Shown: piece after piece, positions 60,401-64,000 of the stretch
Position numbering within the stretch: position 1 is the first letter of the stretch
How the letters are laid out: every line of letters starts with the position of its first letter
Assembly (NCBI GenBank): GCA_002432865.1
Contig: DJGX01000007.1
Coordinates: 1 to 64,000, forward strand
From: Cloacimonetes bacterium UBA5835
Lineage (GTDB): Bacteria > Cloacimonadota > Cloacimonadia > Cloacimonadales > Cloacimonadaceae
Length of the DNA stretch: 64,000 bases
Direction: 5' to 3'
Notes under the pieces: model-generated
What the model was told of the DNA's origin: nothing
What the model saw: the letters and a program-made list of their open reading frames with translations, nothing else
Databases searched by the model: none
Program-made: the position numbers and the translations under genes

Positions 60401-62545
60401 GCCAGATATGCTTTAATTAACGGTTTTGCTTATATGGGTGATCCGCTTATCAAATTACGCAAACCAATAAAGGATATTCCCGTCTCGGCTAATAGCTATG
60501 TTCTAAATCCTGGGGATACTCTTTATGTGAATGCAGATTTCCCTTCAGGGATTAATGCTGCGCGTTTATTTATAATGAAACCAAGCGGAAAAATAGTTAA
60601 TGTTCCTTATGATTTACCAGTTTATCCGGATGGCCATTTTACAGCGTCTTATGTTAATCCAGACCAAACTACCGATAATTATTTCCGCAAAATTATGATA
60701 GCTGGTTATTCTCCTAGTAATGAATTTGTTGGCATTTCTCAGTATAGTGTGGGCAGACCGAATATTGTACATCATAGTTTTATTCCTGCAGAACCTGCCT
60801 GGTCGGATTCTGTTTTATTTACTGCTAAAGTATTTAGTCCCTTGCCAGTTCAGAATATCTATTGTAAAGTAAGAACCGATAGCACTTCGCAAGTAATTAA
60901 TTGGGTAGATTTGCCGATGCAACGATCAGAAACGGATAGCACTTTATATGTTACGGCTACGCGTTTAGGAAGGCAACCTACTCGCAAAGAAATATTCTAT
61001 AAATATGTGTTGGAGACCGAAGCAGGTGTTTCGGAGACCATTTTGCAAAGTTATGTAGTGGCAGGACCTGATTTACTTTTAAAAGACATAAAATTGGAAC
61101 AGGATGGAAATAACTTAGTATTAAAAGTGCTGGGAACCAATGTTGGAAACACTCCTTCAATTACTACAGATTTAAAATTATATGTGGGGACTACGGCAAA
61201 TAACCTTGCTTTCTTTTCTAGCCAAAGTTATCCTCCTTTGGAAGTAAATGAATTGCGTTGGGACAGTATTTCTCTTGCTAATTTACCCAATGCCAATTTA
61301 TTTTTGGAAGTAAGAGTAAATACCAGCAACACTTTTCCGGAGTGGGAAGCATATGTTAATATTGGCAACTATATCCGTTTGCAGGTTCCTCTGAATTATT
61401 ATTTGATTGATAGTTCGGGTTCTACTCTTAGTAGCATAGATAATAATCTTCAATGCACAATACCTGAAGGGCTTGTTCCCACTAATGAACAAATTCTTTT
61501 TGCCGTAAATACTTTATCAGCATTACCTCCCCTCAATCAACCTGATGTACAAAATATTATGATGAATGCTCCAGATGGATTTAGTGGGAATAAATATTCT
61601 ATTCCTTACGAGATTTTAGCATTAGGCACAGGTGTTACAGATTCCTTAGGGGTTCTAAATGGAGGTAAGAAACTATTCCTTTCATTTAACTATAGCGCAA
61701 TTGATTCTTTAACTCAGGCACAGGAAAATGCTAATAACTTCAGGATTTATCGTTATAATTCCCAAGTTAAAAAATGGATACTAATCGGCGGTTTTGTAGA
61801 TGTAAATCTAAACAAAGTTCAATTTGAGGTTGATCGAACCGGAATTTACAGTATCTTCAGAAATATCGATAGTTCACCACCAAGTATAGATGTTAATGTT
61901 CAAGACCAGGAATTTACTGTCGGTGGCTATGTTGCTGGCAACGGGATTATTTCGCTATTACTATCTGATGCCAACGGAATTGATGTTATAGATAATTCCA
62001 TTCAACTTTTCCTAAATGGAATTCCTATTCCTGAAGAAGATTATGTTGTTTCCATCAATTTGGAAAATATCAATAGAATTCCGATCAAATATCAGCTATC
62101 TTTAGGACGCGGGATCCACGAACTAAAAGTTAAATGTCGTGATTTAAATGGAATGCTTGCAACCCGCGATATCCAATTTACCGTGAATGACAAATTTGAT
62201 GTTATCAACCTTGCCAATTATCCAAATCCTGTGTTAGGAACAGGAGGCCAAGGCGCAGCTATTGATCCTAAAAATGAAGGACGCACTCGTTTTACTTATA
62301 TATTAACTGATGGAGCTGATGAAGTTACTATCAAAGTATATACTATTAGTGGACGTTTGGTTAAAACCTTTAGAAATTTACCTGTGGGGGTTGGTTATCA
62401 TGAATATCCTCGTACAGTGTATGGTTGGGATTGTAAAGATGATAGCGGTTACACTTTGGCTAATGGTGTTTATTTTTATCGGATAATTGCTAAGAAAGGT
62501 CATAAAACGATTGAAAAGACACAAAAAATGGCAATTCTGAATTAA
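57464..62545 (+). CDS. porU: PorU-like C25 (gingipain-family) sortase/protease, type IX secretion
   Basis: An exported protein of about 1693 residues. The signal peptide (to about residue 36, FFLPALIFAS) precedes a long beta-rich N-terminal region. A caspase-like C25 peptidase domain lies at about 630-1000. Its catalytic His is His868 (QFMGHGGGRIW), and the likely Cys is Cys901 in LACYCS, 33 residues later, the same spacing as I recall for gingipains and PorU. Beta-sandwich domains follow, and a C-terminal domain of about 110 residues with NYPNPVLG, KVYTISGRLVKTF and NGVYFYRIIAKKG. PorU cleaves T9SS sorting domains and attaches cargo at the cell surface. Adjacency to a PorV-like gene supports the PorU role, although it is longer than P. 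gingivalis PorU and a secreted C25 protease is possible. The ATG at 57464 follows GGAG. Confidence 0.75.
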   Translation: MTIYSIIQVKNLSLAKFYKAGLLFYLSFFLPALIFASPITLISESQDLLTIQFELPEYELEDVTINGQTWKRIICSESSIYGEEGYPELKLFSTAIAVPVDGDISFSIESSESQTLKNVNIYPAATMLLEESEPIFVNKPNYKAYSNRELYPLQVVQKGEPAFVGNRRFVPLFICPFQYRAQSKELIIHRSITVSVYVAGSKNASKNWQLNPNPLDNATPSLFLNEDSSKIWRLEKTRDTNYTSPKNGTSGINEIQIIVDKEGIYKVDYHYLMDYINMMVDSLQVNMNWTPANVDPRYLELSDEYGQVPINFVGENDGIFNPSDYFEFYGDMHKGDTSYMDDYTSENVYTLKLVDRFGARMAVENGGLIESNISNCIVPDAYEDTVHFEEQLISDKLGQGWSSIDQNYYREDVWFWRKIDAPDLEIVPIELQYPKDTTTRYASAKICLMGLTYSETLTSGQFDHEASIRLNQAMINTLTWIGQTEKIFQNQTEISNTALRHGVNNLYIALSGNTVMGDEEQVLLDWAEIKYWREYKTDQDYIKFTKPSNLPDGLYQFEVGGFSNADISVYKIGSSIFNSVQIEPFNINGDAPWTVTLQDSVASDAVRYFAVTENKKKTPKNIRLNFPSDLKNPYLSADVVVITPRKFTDVEGTLQLKSLWESEGHTVQIVDVQDIYDEFNFGITGSEPIRDFIRYAYNNWSSPQINQVILLGEGVDDTRDNSYSRMYNLIPVKKTWTYNHGATASDQWYGCIVGTDNIPDVSIARISVWKEEQILAYAAKAISYRENLQTSRLWSSHLTFTSGGKITDGNDLFAQQSERIIRKTIPPEYRVTRVYTSTQTVSSDYFGGTFNLKDAINSGTQYVQFMGHGGGRIWADYNLFNFNDVATLNNQVYPVVLSLACYCSAFDTNGMASISEALVLQPGKGAIGTAGFTGLGFRDHDEDWGLAYCEALFKHNFDNIGLANIYALARFYSTTYSPAARYALINGFAYMGDPLIKLRKPIKDIPVSANSYVLNPGDTLYVNADFPSGINAARLFIMKPSGKIVNVPYDLPVYPDGHFTASYVNPDQTTDNYFRKIMIAGYSPSNEFVGISQYSVGRPNIVHHSFIPAEPAWSDSVLFTAKVFSPLPVQNIYCKVRTDSTSQVINWVDLPMQRSETDSTLYVTATRLGRQPTRKEIFYKYVLETEAGVSETILQSYVVAGPDLLLKDIKLEQDGNNLVLKVLGTNVGNTPSITTDLKLYVGTTANNLAFFSSQSYPPLEVNELRWDSISLANLPNANLFLEVRVNTSNTFPEWEAYVNIGNYIRLQVPLNYYLIDSSGSTLSSIDNNLQCTIPEGLVPTNEQILFAVNTLSALPPLNQPDVQNIMMNAPDGFSGNKYSIPYEILALGTGVTDSLGVLNGGKKLFLSFNYSAIDSLTQAQENANNFRIYRYNSQVKKWILIGGFVDVNLNKVQFEVDRTGIYSIFRNIDSSPPSIDVNVQDQEFTVGGYVAGNGIISLLLSDANGIDVIDNSIQLFLNGIPIPEEDYVVSINLENINRIPIKYQLSLGRGIHELKVKCRDLNGMLATRDIQFTVNDKFDVINLANYPNPVLGTGGQGAAIDPKNEGRTRFTYILTDGADEVTIKVYTISGRLVKTFRNLPVGVGYHEYPRTVYGWDCKDDSGYTLANGVYFYRIIAKKGHKTIEKTQKMAILN

Positions 62546-62555
62546 GGAGCTTAAA

Positions 62556-63566
62556 GTGAAAAAGATAAGTATCCTGTTCTCGCTTACCCTGATGTGTCTA
62601 ACGCCACTTTTTGCAGGACGTTATGCAGGAGATTTTATGATGATTGGTTCCGGAGTGCGTCCTTTGGGAATGGGGGGTGCTTTTAGTTCATTGGCAGATG
62701 ATGGTTCTGCCATATATTGGAATCCGGCTGGTTTATGTTTTATTACCGATTCAGAAGTTTCGGCTATGCATTGTTTTCTCTATAATAACCTTGCTTCTTA
62801 CGACTATGTTACTTATGCTCAGCCCCTACCCAATGATGTAACTATTTGCTTAAATGTAACTCGCTTAACGGTTAGTGACATTCCTCATTTCGATGAACGC
62901 TATTTGATTGGAACCAATGTAGATCAACGGATCAATAATAGCGTATATCATTTGCCGGGTGTTCCAGACAGCAAATTTTCCAGTTATGATGATCTTTATC
63001 AATTTGCTTTCTCTAAAAAAATTCATTATGATGCTAATATGGGGTGGGAATTTTTTGCGGTTCCTTTTGATTTTGGTTTCGGAGGTACTGTTAAGCTTAT
63101 TAAAAGGTCTATTTGGGATAGGACTGGAACCGGAACTGGTATAGATATTGGTTTTAAAGCAAAAACAGACCTTGCTGTTATTTTTGATTGGGAAGATCTT
63201 GGCAATTTGGATTTTGGCATCAATTTTCAAGATATTGGAGGAACTGATATCACTTGGGATACACCAAGTAAGATAAGAGATGAAGTTTTATACAATACAA
63301 AAACCGGAGTAGCGATTGAGCAACCCATACCAAAACTGAAATCTATTGTAACTTTAGCCTATGATTATGATTATGTGTATGGGGGAACAAACCACTATGG
63401 TGTAGATTGGGAATATGATAAAAAGTGTAATTTGCGCCTTGGATATTACGACACTAATTTTAGTGCAGGTGCAACTATCAAACTTTATGGAGTTTTGCTC
63501 GATTATGCCTTAATTACTAATCCAATAGGTATTAGCAATCGTTTGGGCTTACGAGTTAGATTCTAA
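62556..63566 (+). CDS. porV: PorV-like outer-membrane protein
   Basis: A 336-residue barrel protein. It starts with GTG ten bases after the PorU-like stop, with AAGGAGC before it. The signal peptide ends at about residue 20 (LTPLFAG). The N-terminus, MMIGSGVRPLGMGGAFSSLA followed by DDGSAIYWNPAGLC, is the PorV/UPF0164 signature, and the last residues (SNRLGLRVRF) form a barrel strand. PorV binds PorU and carries cargo to it. The porU-porV order is the one known in P. gingivalis. Of the three paralogues in this window this is the best candidate for true PorV. Confidence 0.8.
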   Translation: MKKISILFSLTLMCLTPLFAGRYAGDFMMIGSGVRPLGMGGAFSSLADDGSAIYWNPAGLCFITDSEVSAMHCFLYNNLASYDYVTYAQPLPNDVTICLNVTRLTVSDIPHFDERYLIGTNVDQRINNSVYHLPGVPDSKFSSYDDLYQFAFSKKIHYDANMGWEFFAVPFDFGFGGTVKLIKRSIWDRTGTGTGIDIGFKAKTDLAVIFDWEDLGNLDFGINFQDIGGTDITWDTPSKIRDEVLYNTKTGVAIEQPIPKLKSIVTLAYDYDYVYGGTNHYGVDWEYDKKCNLRLGYYDTNFSAGATIKLYGVLLDYALITNPIGISNRLGLRVRF

Positions 63567-63577
63567 GGAGTTCTAAA

Positions 63578-64000
63578 ATGAGAAAGATTTGCATATTAGC
63601 CGGCCTTTTGTTACTTGTCTTAACCTATTCCTGTGCGGCAGACGATTCTCCAGAAAAGGATAAAATTCCTCCTGCAGCTCCTGACTTATTAGAACATTTG
63701 GGTGATACGGGAGATGATCCGATTACTATAGACGGAATTGAAGTAATCTTAGATGATGATAATAATGGTATTGATGCTGTTCCAGATGGCAAATGGATAA
63801 AAGTTCCTTGGAAAAAATTTGTAGATAACGACTTAAGTCATGTAAAGGTATATCGCTATACTGTACAGAATCCTGAACCTCAATTAATCGATACTGTTCC
63901 TGCTTCAGAGGATTATTATTTAGACCGGAGTTTTTTGATAGAAAGAGAATGGTATTATTATTATATAGAACTTTATGATGCCAGTGGAAATTTCAGCGTT
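63578..64000 (+). CDS. Lipoprotein with possible Fn3-like domain, cut by window end
   Basis: An open frame of 141 codons running off the window. AAGGAG stands before the ATG. A lipoprotein signal (MRKICILAGLLLLVLTYSC) puts the lipidated Cys at residue 19. The visible part starts with a Pro/Asp-rich linker and then a beta-rich segment (WIKVPWKKFVDNDLSHVKVY, RYTVQNP, then YYYYIELYDASGNFSV) that resembles a fibronectin III half. It follows porV by 12 bp, so it may belong to the secretion operon. The full function cannot be judged from the fragment. Confidence 0.8.
   Translation, partial: MRKICILAGLLLLVLTYSCAADDSPEKDKIPPAAPDLLEHLGDTGDDPITIDGIEVILDDDNNGIDAVPDGKWIKVPWKKFVDNDLSHVKVYRYTVQNPEPQLIDTVPASEDYYLDRSFLIEREWYYYYIELYDASGNFSV

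Overview
The window comes from a low-GC, diderm, strictly fermentative bacterium. The most likely group is Cloacimonadota (a Candidatus Cloacimonas acidaminovorans-like organism), on the edge of the Bacteroidota/FCB assemblage. This placement rests on gene content and style rather than on a marker search. It includes ferredoxin-dependent 2-oxoacid oxidation next to an aminotransferase, methylmalonyl-CoA epimerase and phosphotransacetylase, as expected of an amino-acid fermenter. Surface proteins end in YPNPFNP-type C-terminal sorting domains, there is a PorU-like sortase with PorV-like barrels, and a TonB system carries two ExbD proteins. No rRNA, tRNA, CRISPR array or intact insertion sequence was recognised.

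Layout. Positions 1-15.7 kb are read almost entirely on the minus strand: a repeat-rich end, methylmalonyl-CoA epimerase, a SpoVG-like protein/aminotransferase/korDABC cluster, a small secreted protein, a SurA/PpiD-like chaperone, a large sorted surface protein and a heterodimeric ABC exporter. A divergent, repeat-filled gap (15.7-16.5 kb) leads into a long plus-strand run: PTS EIIA-like protein, PorV-like barrel, glyS, pta, an aspartate-type aminotransferase, a small membrane protein, a PfkB kinase and purM. After these come TonB-dependent receptor, exbB, exbD, exbD, tonB, sorted surface protein, PorV-like barrel and sorted surface protein (24.6-36.4 kb), closed by a terminator. A convergent repeat-filled gap (36.4-37.2 kb) separates this from a minus-strand BtuF/BtuC-like pair.

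From 39.6 kb everything is again on the plus strand: cardiolipin synthase; an AddB/AddA-like nuclease-helicase pair; purS-purQ-comF followed by a poorly characterised three-gene cassette (small basic coiled-coil protein, MutL/GlmL-like ASKHA protein, barrel-sandwich/KOW-like protein) ending in a strong terminator; proS-cinA-purD; then a PorU-like C25 protease, a PorV-like protein and a lipoprotein cut by the window end.

How the genes fit together. The aminotransferase and KorDABC can turn an amino acid into its 2-oxoacid and then into an acyl-CoA plus reduced ferredoxin. Pta and the epimerase fit acetate and propionate branches of that metabolism. The PorU/PorV pair is expected to process and anchor the several secreted proteins with sorting domains found here, and the TonB operon joins energised outer-membrane uptake with such surface proteins. 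Purine synthesis genes are scattered in three places (purM; purSQ; purD). The intergenic gaps carry at least four families of short dispersed repeats, in both orientations, and these are the least explained part of the window.
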